A DNA stretch of 64,000 nucleotides from CAWBJP01 sp044867425 (GCA_044867425.1 JBIOUX010000167.1:1-64000), one strand, 5' to 3'; positions 33,829-42,571 are shown, counted from the stretch's first letter. Notes: a model not told the origin generated them from the letters alone. A program made the numbers and translations.

Positions 33829-34380
33829 GTGGGCCGGGCCTTCGTGGCCGTCCGGCCGCCCGACGCGGTCCTGGAGGCGATCGAGGCGACGCTCGCCCCC
33901 GCCCGGAAGGCGATGGTCGGGCCCCGCTGGGCGGGCCGGGACCAGTGGCACGTGACCCTGCAGTTCCTCGGCCCGGTGGCCACCCTGGCGCCGGTGGTCG
34001 AGGGGTTGGGAGCGGCCGTGGCCAGCCTTGCACCCTTCAGGTTCCAGCTGGGTGGATCGGGCGCCTTCCCCAACCCGCGGCGGGCCCGGGTCGTCTGGAT
34101 CGGATCCGAGGAAGGCGCGGGCCCGATGGCCGGCCTGGCCGGCGCCGTGACTGGTGTGCTGGCCCCGCTGGGCTATGAGGCCGAGACCCGTCCCTTCCGC
34201 TCCCACCTCACCGTGGCCCGCCTGCGGGACCCGGGCGACGTCACGCCCGTCCTGGCCACCCTGGGGGACGGCGTCGTCGGGGAGGCGTGGACCGTCGAGG
34301 AGATCGTGCTCTACCAGAGCCGCCTGTCGCCGTCGGGCTCGCAGTACAGCGTGCTGGCCCGGTTCCCCCTCGGCATCTGA
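33829..34380 (+). CDS. thpR: RNA 2',3'-cyclic phosphodiesterase (2H family)
   Basis: A 183-residue 2H phosphoesterase (LigT/ThpR). Both catalytic HxTx motifs are visible: WHVTLQFLG near residue 45 and SHLTVARL near residue 125. GTG 33829 gives the standard start (GRAFVAVRPP) and has GGAGGGGG upstream. A longer open frame from GTG 33739 would add about 30 low-complexity Arg/Pro/Ala residues and is less likely. It follows cinA and the repeat copy. In vitro, relatives open 2',3'-cyclic phosphates; the cellular role is unclear. Confidence 0.88.
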   Translation: MGRAFVAVRPPDAVLEAIEATLAPARKAMVGPRWAGRDQWHVTLQFLGPVATLAPVVEGLGAAVASLAPFRFQLGGSGAFPNPRRARVVWIGSEEGAGPMAGLAGAVTGVLAPLGYEAETRPFRSHLTVARLRDPGDVTPVLATLGDGVVGEAWTVEEIVLYQSRLSPSGSQYSVLARFPLGI

Positions 34381-34451
34381 ACGGGCACCGGAGCAGTTGC
34401 CGTCCCGACAGCTGGTGCTTACCGTTTGCCTCGAGGGAGAGGGGGTGGCGG

Positions 34452-36019
34452 ATGGGCGACATGCGGCTCACTCGTCGTCAGGTGCTGGGGGCGGGAGCGG
34501 CGGCGCCGCTCTCCTTGATGCTGGCCCGGATGGGACTGGACGGGGCCGTGGCGCGGGCGTCAGCGGCCAGCGCCGCCAATCCCGCCGACCTGAGTCTGGT
34601 CGAGCTGCTGCCCCGGCTTGAACGCAGGGAGCTCTCGGCCCGGGAGCTGGTGGAGGCCTGCATCGCCCGGGTTGAGCGTCTCGACCCCACCATCAAGGCC
34701 TTCGAGCGACCGACCTTCGATCTGGCCCGGGCCGGAGCGGCGGCGGCCGATGAGGCGCGCGCCGCCGGCCGGCCGGTGGGGCCACTGGCGGGCGTGCCCA
34801 TCGGCCTGAAGGACACGTACTACACCAAGGGCATCCCCACCACGGCCAGCTCCCGGGTGCTGGAGGATTTCGTCCCCGAGTTCGACGCCACGGTGTGGGC
34901 CCGGCTGCAGCAGGCGGGCATGGTGCTGCTCGGCAAGCTGAGCAGCACGGAGTTCGCCTACGGCACCAACAGCCCGCCGACGGTGAACCCCTGGGACACC
35001 GACCTGAGTCCGGGCGGCAGCTCGGGCGGGTCGGGGGCGGCGCTGGCGGCCCGGATGCTGCCCGCCGCCCTGGGCGGGGACACGGGCGCCTCCATCCGGG
35101 TCCCGGCGGCCTGCTGCGGGGTTTCGGGAGTCAAGCCGACCTACGGCCGATGCTCCCGCCACGGGGGGATCGTCCTCGCCTGGTCGTTGGACACCGTCGG
35201 GCCCATGACCCGGCGGATGGCCGACTCGGCCGTGCTGCTCTCGATCATGGCCGGCGCCGACCCGGCCGATCCGACCGCCCTGACCGCCCCCGTGCCTGCG
35301 TATCCGACTGTGGCGCCGCCCGACCTGGCCGGCGTCCGGGTCGGCATCCCCGACCGGTTCTTCTGGGAGGACGTCGACGCCGACATCGCCCGGGTCTGCC
35401 ACGAGGGGGTGGCCCGGCTGGTGGAGATGGGCGCCGAGGTGGTCGATTTCCCGGTGCCGGCGTCGACCGACGCCGTCCTCGGCCGGGGGCCACAGCCCTA
35501 CGGAGCGGCCACGCTCTATGACGGTGGAGGCTGAGCGTGTACGAGACCGTCGTGGTGGCCGAGGCGACCAGCTACCACCGCCGCCTGGCCGAGGAGCGGG
35601 GCCACCTCTATTCCCCCGAGGTGCTGGCGAACATCAAGTTCGGGGAGACGGTCTCGGCCCCGGACTACATCGACGGTCAGCGGTTGCGCTCGACGTGGAC
35701 GAGGGAGTGCACCGAGGCGTTCGCCGCCCACCGGCTCGATGTGGTGGCCAACCCGGTGGTGCCGGCTCCGTCCACACGCCAGACGCCGTCGCAGAGCTTC
35801 ATCTTCGGGCCCTCCTTCAACCTCACCAAGCCCTGGAACCTGAACGGGTTCCCTGCCCTGTCCGTACCGGTGGGACTCGACGGCCGGGGCCTCCCCGTCG
35901 GGCTACAGCTCGCGGCCCTGCCGCTCGAGGAGGCCCGGCTCCTGTCGATCGCCATCGCCCTCGACGAGGAGGTCGGCTTCTTCAACCAGAAGCCCCCGAT
36001 CCTGGAGGGAGTCGAATGA
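34452..36019 (+). pseudogene. Tat-exported amidase, split by a 53-bp insertion
   Basis: An amidase-signature enzyme in two frames. The 5' part (34452-35534) has a twin-arginine signal (LTRRQVLGAGAAAPLSLML) and the full Ser-cisSer-Lys centre: Lys in PIGLKDTYYTKG, GGSSGGSGAALAA, and the nucleophile Ser of GGDTGASIRVPA. It runs to VPASTDAVLG and then into an unrelated tail and a TGA. The 3' part (35537-36019) resumes in another frame with VYETVVVAEATSYHRR and ends with the normal amidase C-terminus (PWNLNGFPALSVPVG...). Removing bases 35484-35536 restores one continuous amidase of usual length. Either a recent inactivation, an assembly error or an unusual decoding event. Confidence 0.8.
35484..35536. 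other. 53-bp insert disrupting the amidase gene
   Basis: The insert begins CGGGGGCCAC and contains an inverted repeat CACGCTC...GAGCGTG running into its right flank. The flanking codons GGC and GTG join in frame if it is removed. No match to the other repeat families in the window. Confidence 0.55.
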
Positions 36020-36222
36020 GTCCGCAGACTCCGGCCCAGCCTGCGTCGCCGGGATCGTCGTCGGGGCCGGGGGACCGGCCCGGCATCCCCCTCGAGACCG
36101 AGCCGTTCGTGTTCTTCCATCCCCTCGTCGCCGGGCACGCGACGCCCGGGCCGGTGCAGCCGGCGCCGGGCCTTCCCCTGCTGGAAGAGGAGCCTTCGGC
36201 CTGGCCTGAGCTTCCCGGCTGA
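36016..36222 (+). CDS. Small Pro-rich hypothetical protein
   Basis: A 68-residue protein rich in Pro, Gly and Ser (MSPQTPAQPASPGSSSG...) with one hydrophobic patch (EPFVFFHPLVAGHATPG) and an acidic end (LLEEEPSAWPELPG). Its ATG overlaps the amidase stop (ATGA), so it is coupled to the amidase. No homologue recognised. The tight coupling is the main support. Confidence 0.5.
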   Translation: MSPQTPAQPASPGSSSGPGDRPGIPLETEPFVFFHPLVAGHATPGPVQPAPGLPLLEEEPSAWPELPG

Positions 36223-36299
36223 GACGGCCCGGCTGAGGACGGCCGTCGCGGGCGCCGGCGGCCGAGGGCGGATCCCGGAGGGTTGAAACGCGGCATTCC

Positions 36300-36328
36300 T
36301 TGTGCCGAACAGCTGTTCGTTCTAGGAT
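36300..36328 (+). promoter_or_regulatory. recA promoter with embedded SOS box
   Basis: The -35 TTGTGC (36300-36305) and -10 TAGGAT (36323-36328) are 17 bp apart. The perfect palindrome CGAACAGCTGTTCG (36306-36319) matches the Gram-positive/actinobacterial LexA box (CGAAC-N4-GTTCG) and abuts the -35. LexA binding should block RNA polymerase directly. Confidence 0.85.
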
Positions 36329-36436
36329 TTCTTCCAACGGTGGAATTCCACGGGTGTAAATTGTCACACCCCGTCGGTACGCTGCCCCGGACGAGCTTCC
36401 CCCGCTGAATGATCGCCAAGTCCAGGAGGATGCGCA

Positions 36437-38548
36437 GTGGAGCGTGACAAGGCCCTCGAGATGGCTCTGGGTCAGATCGAGAAGCAGTTCGGCAAAGGTT
36501 CGATCATGAGGATGGGCGAGAACGCCCACATGCGGGTGGAGACGATCTCGACGGGAGCCCTCTCACTCGATGTGGCCCTCGGGGTGGGAGGGCTCCCGCG
36601 GGGCCGGATCGTGGAGATCTACGGTCCGGAGTCCTCGGGCAAGTCCACGCTGGCCATGCACGTGGTGGCCGAGGCGCAGCGCAACGGCGGGGCCTGCGCC
36701 TACATCGACGCCGAGCACGCCATGGACCCGGTCTACGCCAAGGCCATCGGCGTCGACATCGACGAGCTGCTCATCTCCCAGCCCGACACCGGGGAGCAGG
36801 CCCTCGAGATCGCCGACATGCTCATCCGCTCCGGCAGCCTCGACGTGATCGTCATCGACTCGGTGGCGGCCCTCGTACCCCGGGCCGAGATCGAGGGCGA
36901 GATGGGCGACACCCACGTCGGCCTCCAGGCCCGGCTGATGAGCCAGGCGCTGCGGAAGCTGACCGCCAACCTCAACAAGTCCGACACCATCGCCATCTTC
37001 ATCAACCAGCTCCGGGAAAAGATCGGGGTCATGTTTGGATGCATGTCATACGGCACCAGAGTGACGCTGGCCGATGGCACCCAGGAGAAGATCGGCAAGA
37101 TCGTCAACCAGAAGCTCGCGGTCGAGGTGCTCTCCTACGACCGTGTTCTCGACGCGGTCGTACCCAAGAAGGTCGTGAACTGGTTCGACAACGGCCGGAC
37201 GGATCGGTTCCTCAAGTTCACCGTGGCGAAGCCGGGCGGAAACGGCCGGGCCCAGTTCGCATGTACGCCCAACCATCAGGTCCGCACTCCTGGAGGCTGG
37301 CGTGAAGCTGCGGAACTGTCCGTTGGTGACCGGGTACTCCAGGCCGTGCCGCACTACCTCTCGGGTTTTCAATGGGACGTGCTGCTCGGCGGTCTCATGG
37401 GTGACGGTGCCCTGTCCCCGACGCGCAGCGGTCACGGCGCCCGCTACCGGTTCGGACACGGCGCCAGGCAGGTTGAGTACGGGGACTGGAAGGCCTCCCT
37501 CTTCGCCAATGTCGGCGTGTCCCGGAGCACCAACAGCAACGGTGCGACCTTTTACGACCTGCGTCCCCTACCGGAGTTGGCCGGTCTGAGGGACGCCGTC
37601 TATGTCGGGAAGAAGAAGGTGTTCAGCGAGGACTATCTCAAGCTGCTCACACCGCTCTCGCTTGCTATCTGGTACATGGACGATGGTTGCTTCTCGCTGC
37701 GGGCGAAGGGTTTGCAGGAGCGGACACGGGAGGGAAGTGGACGGTCCGAGATCTGCATCGAGGCCATGCATCCGGCGACGAGGTCAAGCCTCGTCGCGCA
37801 CCTTGGCGACACCTGGGATCTTCATCCCACGCTGATCTCCCGCCGAGACAAGGCCGTGCTCGTCTTCCCGAAGGATGAGACGGCGAAGCTCCATGCTCTC
37901 ATCGCACCCTTCGTGCATCCGTCGATGGAATACAAGCTCCTTCCGCGCTATCGAGGGCGGTTCAACGTCACTCCGACCTTTGCTCGAATGCGGTGCGAAC
38001 TTGTGCCAATGCCGATCACGGCTGCCGGCCGGAAGCCGCCGACTCGGAGCATGCACCGTTTCGACATCGAGGTGGAGGGGTCGCACAACTACTTCGTTGA
38101 CGGAGTGATGGTGCACAACTCACCGGAGACGACGCCTGGCGGCCGGGCGCTCAAGTTCTACTCGTCGGTCCGGCTCGACATCCGCCGTATCGAGAGCATC
38201 AAGGACGGCATGGAGGTCGTCGGAAACAAGACCCGTGTGAAGGTCGTCAAGAACAAGGTAAGTCCTCCTTTCAAAAGTTGTGAGATGGACATCATGTACG
38301 GCAAGGGGATCAGCCGAGAGGGGTCGGTCCTGGACCTTGGCGTCGACCTCGGCATCCTGAAGAAGTCGGGCGCCTGGTACACCTACGAGGGCGAGCAGCT
38401 GGGGCAGGGACGGGAGAAGGCCAAGGAGTTCCTGGCCGAGAGCCCCGAGCTCATGGTCGACATCACCGAGAAGATCCTGCGGAAAGCGGGTATTGGCGCA
38501 GTCGACGAAGAAGTAGCTGAGGAGGCTACTGAGGTGGCCGAGGCATAG
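36437..38548 (+). CDS. recA: Recombinase RecA precursor with intein
   Basis: A 703-residue precursor; excision of a 360-residue intein leaves a 343-residue RecA, the usual size. The N-extein has Walker A GPESSGKS (residues 63-70), the DVIVIDSVAALVP Walker B block and INQLREKIGVMFG. The C-extein resumes at SPETTPGGRALKFYSSVRLDIRRI. The intein sits in the highly conserved DNA-binding L2 boundary (MFG/SPETT), the site I recall for the M. leprae RecA intein rather than that of M. tuberculosis. GTG 36437 has AGGAGG upstream. LexA-controlled promoter; hairpin terminator 5 bp after the stop. Confidence 0.97.
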   Translation: MERDKALEMALGQIEKQFGKGSIMRMGENAHMRVETISTGALSLDVALGVGGLPRGRIVEIYGPESSGKSTLAMHVVAEAQRNGGACAYIDAEHAMDPVYAKAIGVDIDELLISQPDTGEQALEIADMLIRSGSLDVIVIDSVAALVPRAEIEGEMGDTHVGLQARLMSQALRKLTANLNKSDTIAIFINQLREKIGVMFGCMSYGTRVTLADGTQEKIGKIVNQKLAVEVLSYDRVLDAVVPKKVVNWFDNGRTDRFLKFTVAKPGGNGRAQFACTPNHQVRTPGGWREAAELSVGDRVLQAVPHYLSGFQWDVLLGGLMGDGALSPTRSGHGARYRFGHGARQVEYGDWKASLFANVGVSRSTNSNGATFYDLRPLPELAGLRDAVYVGKKKVFSEDYLKLLTPLSLAIWYMDDGCFSLRAKGLQERTREGSGRSEICIEAMHPATRSSLVAHLGDTWDLHPTLISRRDKAVLVFPKDETAKLHALIAPFVHPSMEYKLLPRYRGRFNVTPTFARMRCELVPMPITAAGRKPPTRSMHRFDIEVEGSHNYFVDGVMVHNSPETTPGGRALKFYSSVRLDIRRIESIKDGMEVVGNKTRVKVVKNKVSPPFKSCEMDIMYGKGISREGSVLDLGVDLGILKKSGAWYTYEGEQLGQGREKAKEFLAESPELMVDITEKILRKAGIGAVDEEVAEEATEVAEA
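37040..38119 (+). mobile_element. RecA intein with LAGLIDADG endonuclease
   Basis: A 360-residue intein, residues 202-561 of the precursor. Splicing blocks: Cys1 (CMSYGTRV), the TxxH block CTPNHQVRT, block F HRFDIEVEGSHNYFVDG, and the terminus VMVHN followed by extein Ser. Both endonuclease motifs keep acidic residues (LLGGLMGDG and LAIWYMDDG), so homing activity is plausible. Base composition is visibly less GC-rich than that of the extein, suggesting relatively recent arrival. Confidence 0.95.
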
Positions 38549-38552
38549 ACCT

Positions 38553-38591
38553 GGGCGGCCCCGGGGATCCCACCCGCCCCCGGGGCCGCCC
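38553..38591 (+). terminator. Hairpin after recA
   Basis: The 14-bp perfect arms GGGCGGCCCCGGGG and CCCCGGGGCCGCCC have an 11-nt loop; T-tract absent (ATTCACA follows). It starts 5 bp after the recA stop. Confidence 0.75.
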
Positions 38592-38744
38592 ATTCACACT
38601 CCGCGGGGACTCTCCAACCACGGGCACCAGGGAACCGGGTCGGCCGGCGTCGTGGAACGGTGGTTTGCACGTTTTTCTTCCGTGACGCGTGGAAAAGACT
38701 GTTAAGGCCCGGTAAATGCTGGTCCCCGCGGTCAACGAGTGCGT

Positions 38745-38760
38745 GTTACCATTCGGTAAC
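38745..38760. promoter_or_regulatory. Palindrome GTTACC-ATTC-GGTAAC
   Basis: A 6-bp inverted repeat in the about 300-bp recA-spoVS spacer, which is less GC-rich than its surroundings and otherwise holds only the promoter at 38813. A candidate regulator site for spoVS. Confidence 0.45.
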
Positions 38761-38812
38761 TCTCCTAGTATTGATGTGGCTCGGAGGGCCCTCGAAGGTT
38801 GACGGAGAGGGG

Positions 38813-38840
38813 TTGACGGGTGACGGACGGAGAGTAAGGT
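38813..38840 (+). promoter_or_regulatory. Promoter TTGACG-N16-TAAGGT for spoVS
   Basis: The -35 at 38813-38818 and -10 at 38835-38840 place a start about 50 bp before ATG 38899. A second TTGACG lies about 14 bp upstream. Confidence 0.5.
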
Positions 38841-38898
38841 TTGGTCGAAGAGCTGGGCGGAAGGCCCTGCTCTGCTCCCCATAGGAAGGGCTCGGCCC

Positions 38899-39228
38899 AT
38901 GGATGTCCTGAAGGTGTCCTCCAGGTCCAACCCCAATTCGGTGGCTGGTGCACTGGCGGGGGTAGTCCGTCAGATGGGCAGTGTGGAGGTACAGGTGATC
39001 GGGGCCGGCGCCCTGAACCAGGCGATCAAAGCCATTGCCATCGCCCGGGGATATGTGGCGCCGTCGGGAATCGATTTGGTGTGCATCCCGACCTTCGCTG
39101 ACGTTGAGATCGCAGGCGAGGGTCGCACCGCCATCCGCCTCTCGGTGGAGAACCGCAGCCGGGTTCCCGTCCAGGTCCAGTCGCCGGGGGCAACGGTCCC
39201 CGTCGACATGTCCCGCTTGTCAGTCTGA
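38899..39228 (+). CDS. spoVS: Stage V sporulation protein S (SpoVS) homologue
   Basis: A 109-residue Alba-like protein. The N-terminal 85 residues follow SpoVS closely (LKVSSRSNPNSVAGALAGVVRQMGSVEVQVIGAGALNQAIKAIAIARGYVAPSGIDLVCIPTFADVEI, read in pieces), with a short extra C-terminal strand. In Bacillus it affects sporulation and septation, but homologues occur in many non-sporulating actinobacteria, where the role is unknown; RNA or DNA binding is plausible. ATG 38899 has AGGAAGGG upstream. It stands alone between recA and miaB. Confidence 0.92.
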   Translation: MDVLKVSSRSNPNSVAGALAGVVRQMGSVEVQVIGAGALNQAIKAIAIARGYVAPSGIDLVCIPTFADVEIAGEGRTAIRLSVENRSRVPVQVQSPGATVPVDMSRLSV

Positions 39229-39263
39229 GCCCGCCGGCCCCCGGGCCGGCCGAGGTTCGCGGC

Positions 39264-39285
39264 GACGCGCCCTCCGGGGCGCGTC
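39264..39285 (+). terminator. Hairpin after spoVS
   Basis: GACGCGCCC-TCCG-GGGCGCGTC, 9-bp stem with a 4-nt loop, 36 bp after the spoVS stop; a second GC-rich hairpin (CCGGCCC/GGGCCGG) precedes it. No T-tract. Confidence 0.55.
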
Positions 39286-39321
39286 TGCGCGTCCGGAGGC
39301 AAGCACCCGCCGGTGACTCCC

Positions 39322-39327
39322 TACACT
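39322..39327 (+). promoter_or_regulatory. Probable -10 (TACACT) for leaderless miaB
   Basis: TACACT ends 6 bp before GTG 39334, with no Shine-Dalgarno sequence. Confidence 0.45.
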
Positions 39328-39333
39328 GAGGCC

Positions 39334-40683
39334 GTGGCCCGGCGCTTCTACATCCGCACCTTCGGGTGCCAGATGAACGAGCATGACTCGCAGCGTCTGG
39401 CCGGGCTGCTCGCCGCCGAGGGCCTCGAGGAGGCGGCCACGCCCGAGGATGCCGACGTGGTGGTGCTCAACACCTGCTGCGTGCGGGAGAACGCCGACAA
39501 CAAGCTCTACGGCCATCTGGGGCACCTCAAGTCGCTCAAGGCGGCGAACCCCGACCTGCAGATCGCCGTGGGCGGCTGCCTGGCCCAGAAGGACCGGGAG
39601 CTCATCCAGGCCAGGGCCGGGCACGTCGACGTCGTCTTCGGAACCCACAACCTCAGCCACGCGCCGGCGCTGCTCGACCGGGCCCGGCTCGAGGGCCCGG
39701 TGATGGAGATCCTCGAGGAGTCGGAGGCTTTCCCCTCCGCCCTGCCCGCCCGCCGGGACGTGGCCCACTCCGCCTGGGTGACCATCCAGATCGGCTGCGA
39801 CAACACCTGTGCCTTCTGCATCGTCCCCGCGGTGCGGGGCAAGGAGCAGAGCCGGCGCCTGGGCGACGTCGTGCGCGAGGTCGAAGAGCTGGCCGCCGAC
39901 GGCGTGTCGGAGATCACGCTGCTCGGCCAGAACGTCAACTCCTATGGCCGGGACCTCGGCGCCGGCCAGTACCGGCCCCGCTTCGCCGACCTGCTCCGGG
40001 CCGTCGACGCCGTCCCCGGGATCCGCCGGGTGCGCTTCACCTCGCCCCACCCCAAGGATCTGCGCCCCGAGACGATCGCCGCCATGGCCGAGTGCGAGGC
40101 GGTGTGCGAGCACCTCCACCTCCCCCTCCAGGCCGGCAGCGACCGCACCCTGGCCCGCATGCACCGGGGCTACACCGCCGCCCGCTACCTGGACCGCCTG
40201 GCCGCGGCCCGGGCCGCCATCCCCGACCTCGCCGTCACCACCGATCTCATCGTCGGCTTCCCGGGCGAGACGGACGACGACTTCGCCGCCACCCTGGAGG
40301 TGGTGGAGGAAGCCGGCTACGACGCCGCCTACACCTTCGTCTTCTCGGCCCGGCCCGGCACCGAGGCGGCCGCCTGGACCGACGACTTCGTCCCCGCCGA
40401 CGTGACCAGGGAACGGATGACGCGCCTCACCGAGGCGGTGGAACGCTCGGCCCTCGCCCGCCACGAAGCGAGGGTGGGGCGGGTGGAGGAGGTCCTGGTC
40501 GAAGGTCCGTCCAAGAAGGACCCCTCCCTCACCACCGGACGCACCCGCCAGAACAAGCTGGTCCACTTCGCCGCCGACCTGTCCCCCGGAAGCTTCACCA
40601 ACGTCAGGGTGGAGGGCGCCGCCCCCCACCACCTGCGGGGGTCCCTGGCCACCCGGACGCCCCTGGCCGTCTCGCCCGCTTGA
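39334..40683 (+). CDS. miaB: tRNA-2-methylthio-N6-dimethylallyladenosine synthase
   Basis: A 449-residue radical-SAM enzyme that adds the methylthio group to i6A37 of tRNAs. UPF0004 domain cysteines are in TFGCQMNEHDS, LNTCCVRENAD and GGCLAQKD; the radical-SAM motif CDNTCAFCIVP is near residue 155, and a C-terminal TRAM domain is present. GCQMN marks it as MiaB rather than RimO. GTG 39334 is chosen because it sits right behind a -10 box; the open frame extends 21 bp further up to another GTG. It is followed directly by miaA, whose product makes its substrate. Confidence 0.96.
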   Translation: MARRFYIRTFGCQMNEHDSQRLAGLLAAEGLEEAATPEDADVVVLNTCCVRENADNKLYGHLGHLKSLKAANPDLQIAVGGCLAQKDRELIQARAGHVDVVFGTHNLSHAPALLDRARLEGPVMEILEESEAFPSALPARRDVAHSAWVTIQIGCDNTCAFCIVPAVRGKEQSRRLGDVVREVEELAADGVSEITLLGQNVNSYGRDLGAGQYRPRFADLLRAVDAVPGIRRVRFTSPHPKDLRPETIAAMAECEAVCEHLHLPLQAGSDRTLARMHRGYTAARYLDRLAAARAAIPDLAVTTDLIVGFPGETDDDFAATLEVVEEAGYDAAYTFVFSARPGTEAAAWTDDFVPADVTRERMTRLTEAVERSALARHEARVGRVEEVLVEGPSKKDPSLTTGRTRQNKLVHFAADLSPGSFTNVRVEGAAPHHLRGSLATRTPLAVSPA

Positions 40684-41636
40684 CCGGGCCGCGAACCCAC
40701 CTGGCGCTGGTCGGGCCCACCGCCACGGGGAAATCGGCGCTGGCGATGGCGGCGGCCGCCGAGCTGGGCGACGTGGAGATCGTCACCGTCGACTCCATGC
40801 AGGTCTACCGGGGCATGGACATCGGCACGGCCAAGCCGACGGCGGCTGAGCGGGCGGCCGTGCCCCACCACGTCCTCGACGTGGCCGACCCCATCGACCA
40901 GTTCTCCGTCGCCTGCTTCCAGCGGGCGGCCGCCCAGGCCATCGCCGGCATCGAGGCCCGGGGGCACCGCGCCCTGCTGGTGGGCGGGACTGGCCTGTAC
41001 TACCAGGCGGTGGTGGACGGTCTCACGCCGCCGGGCCGGGACGCCGCGCTGGCCGAGACCCTCGAGGCCCGAGCCGAGGACGAGCTCTCGGAGATGTATG
41101 CCGAGCTGTCCCGGCTCGACCCGGTGGCCGCCGGCCGCATCGAGCCCGGCAACCGGCGCCGGGTGGTGCGGGCCCTGGAGGTCACCCTGGCGACCGGCCG
41201 GCCCTTCTCGTCCTTCGGCCCGGGGATGTTCGTCCCGCCGGCCGGGGAGGCCGCACCGACCCCCGGGGGGCGTGGTCTCTCCGTGCGGAGCGTGGGTCTG
41301 TGGCTGCCCCGGGCCGTCACCGCCGCTCGCATCACCGAGCGCGTGGTGGCCATGGCCCGCCAGGGACTGGTGGACGAGGTCCGGCGCCTCGCCGCCGCCC
41401 CCGCCGGGCTCTCGCGGACCGCCCGCCAGGCCATCGGCTACAAGGAGATCCTCGACCACCTGGAGGGGAGGACGACGCTGGAGGCGGCGCTGTCCAAGGC
41501 GGCGGACCGCACCCGGGCCCTGGCCCGGCGCCAGCGCATGTGGTTCCGGCGCGACCCCCGCATCCGGTGGCTGGGGACGGCCGAGAATCCGCTCGCCGTC
41601 CTCCCCGCCCTTCTGGCAACGTGGACCCGGTCATGA
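40680..41636 (+). CDS. miaA: tRNA dimethylallyltransferase
   Basis: A 318-residue enzyme that prenylates A37 of tRNAs reading UNN codons. The P-loop LVGPTATGKSALA is at the N-terminus, followed by VDSMQVYRGMDIGTAKPT, PHHVLDVADPID, LVGGTGLYYQAVVDG, RRVVRALEV and AIGYKEI. No ATG or GTG fits; the TTG at 40680 overlaps the miaB stop (TTGA), so miaA is translationally coupled to miaB. Its stop overlaps the dapF ATG. Confidence 0.95.
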   Translation: MTGPRTHLALVGPTATGKSALAMAAAAELGDVEIVTVDSMQVYRGMDIGTAKPTAAERAAVPHHVLDVADPIDQFSVACFQRAAAQAIAGIEARGHRALLVGGTGLYYQAVVDGLTPPGRDAALAETLEARAEDELSEMYAELSRLDPVAAGRIEPGNRRRVVRALEVTLATGRPFSSFGPGMFVPPAGEAAPTPGGRGLSVRSVGLWLPRAVTAARITERVVAMARQGLVDEVRRLAAAPAGLSRTARQAIGYKEILDHLEGRTTLEAALSKAADRTRALARRQRMWFRRDPRIRWLGTAENPLAVLPALLATWTRS

Positions 41637-42571
41637 CCACGCTCCATCTCTCCAAGCTCCACGCCACCGCCAACGACTTCCTGGTGCTGGCCGACCTCGA
41701 GGCCGCCTTCGGCCCCGCCGGGCACGGGGGTGCGGGGGTGTCCCCCGGAGGCACAGCGCGCCTGTCGCCCGCCCTGCGGGCCGCCCTGTGCGACCGTCGC
41801 CGGGGCATCGGCGCCGATGGATTCATCCGACTCCTGCCCGGCGGCGACGGGGCCGACTGCGCCATGGAGCTCACCAACGCCGACGGCGGCCTGGCCGAGA
41901 TCAGCGGCAACGGCCTGCGTTGCCTGGCTTGGGTGGCCGCCGCCCACGGCCTGGGCGCGGACGGCCGGATGGTGGTCGACACCGCCGCCGGACCCCGTCA
42001 CATCACGTTCACCCGCCGCCCCGACACCGGCGAGGTCGACTTCGCCGAGGTGGACATGGGGGCTGTGACCTTCGTGCCCGGCGACATCCCCCTCGACGCC
42101 CCCGACCCCTTCGACCTCGAGGCGGTGGTCGATGGCGTGGTCTATCGGGGCGACGCCGCCGGCGCCGGCAACCCGCACTTCGTCCTCCTGGTCGACGACC
42201 CGGCCACTGTCCCCCTGGACCGCCATGGGCCGGTGCTCGAGACCGACGCCCGCTTCCCCCGCCGCACCAACGTGGAGATGGTCGCCGCCCGGGCCGGCGG
42301 CCTGCACATGCGGGTCTGGGAGCGGGGGGTGGGAGAGACCGCCTCCTGCGGATCGGGGGCCTGCGCGGCGGCCGCCGTCGCCCACCGCCGGGGCCTGGTG
42401 CCCGCCCGTTCGGTGGTGGCCGTGCCCGGCGGGGAGCTGAGTGTGGAGGTGGGCGACACGGTGCGCCTCGGCGGTCCCGTCGTCCACGTGTTCGACGTGG
42501 ACATCGACCTCGAGCGGTTCCCCGAGAACCCCGGGGCCCGGGGTGTCCCCGAGAACATGGAGATCCCATGA
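41633..42571 (+). CDS. dapF: Diaminopimelate epimerase
   Basis: A 312-residue cofactor-free racemase making meso-diaminopimelate. The two catalytic Cys are in SGNGLRCLAW (near residue 95) and ETASCGSGACA (near residue 235). Substrate-binding TANDFLV and NPHFVLLVDD are also seen. Two segments are not family sequence: about 20 residues (GPAGHGGAGVSPGGTARLS, near residue 32) and the C-terminal GARGVPENMEIP. Both coincide with palindromic repeat sequences (41733-41747 and 42527-42552) translated in frame. ATG 41633 overlaps the miaA stop, and the stop overlaps the hflX ATG. Confidence 0.95.
   Translation: MTTLHLSKLHATANDFLVLADLEAAFGPAGHGGAGVSPGGTARLSPALRAALCDRRRGIGADGFIRLLPGGDGADCAMELTNADGGLAEISGNGLRCLAWVAAAHGLGADGRMVVDTAAGPRHITFTRRPDTGEVDFAEVDMGAVTFVPGDIPLDAPDPFDLEAVVDGVVYRGDAAGAGNPHFVLLVDDPATVPLDRHGPVLETDARFPRRTNVEMVAARAGGLHMRVWERGVGETASCGSGACAAAAVAHRRGLVPARSVVAVPGGELSVEVGDTVRLGGPVVHVFDVDIDLERFPENPGARGVPENMEIP
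41733..41747 (+). repeat. Palindrome CGGGGG-TGT-CCCCCG inside dapF
   Basis: A looser member of the small palindrome family, translated in frame within a non-conserved insertion of DapF. Confidence 0.45.
42527..42552 (+). repeat. Dispersed small palindromic repeat, copy d
   Basis: AACCCCGGGG then CGGGG-TGT-CCCCG; translated as the end of DapF (GARGVPE). Confidence 0.6.

Noticed and set aside
35484..35536. Programmed translational bypass of the 53-bp amidase insert
   Set aside because: Known bypass sites need matching take-off and landing codons. Here the take-off codon is GGC and the bases before the landing point are AGC, so there is no match. Insertion or assembly error is simpler.
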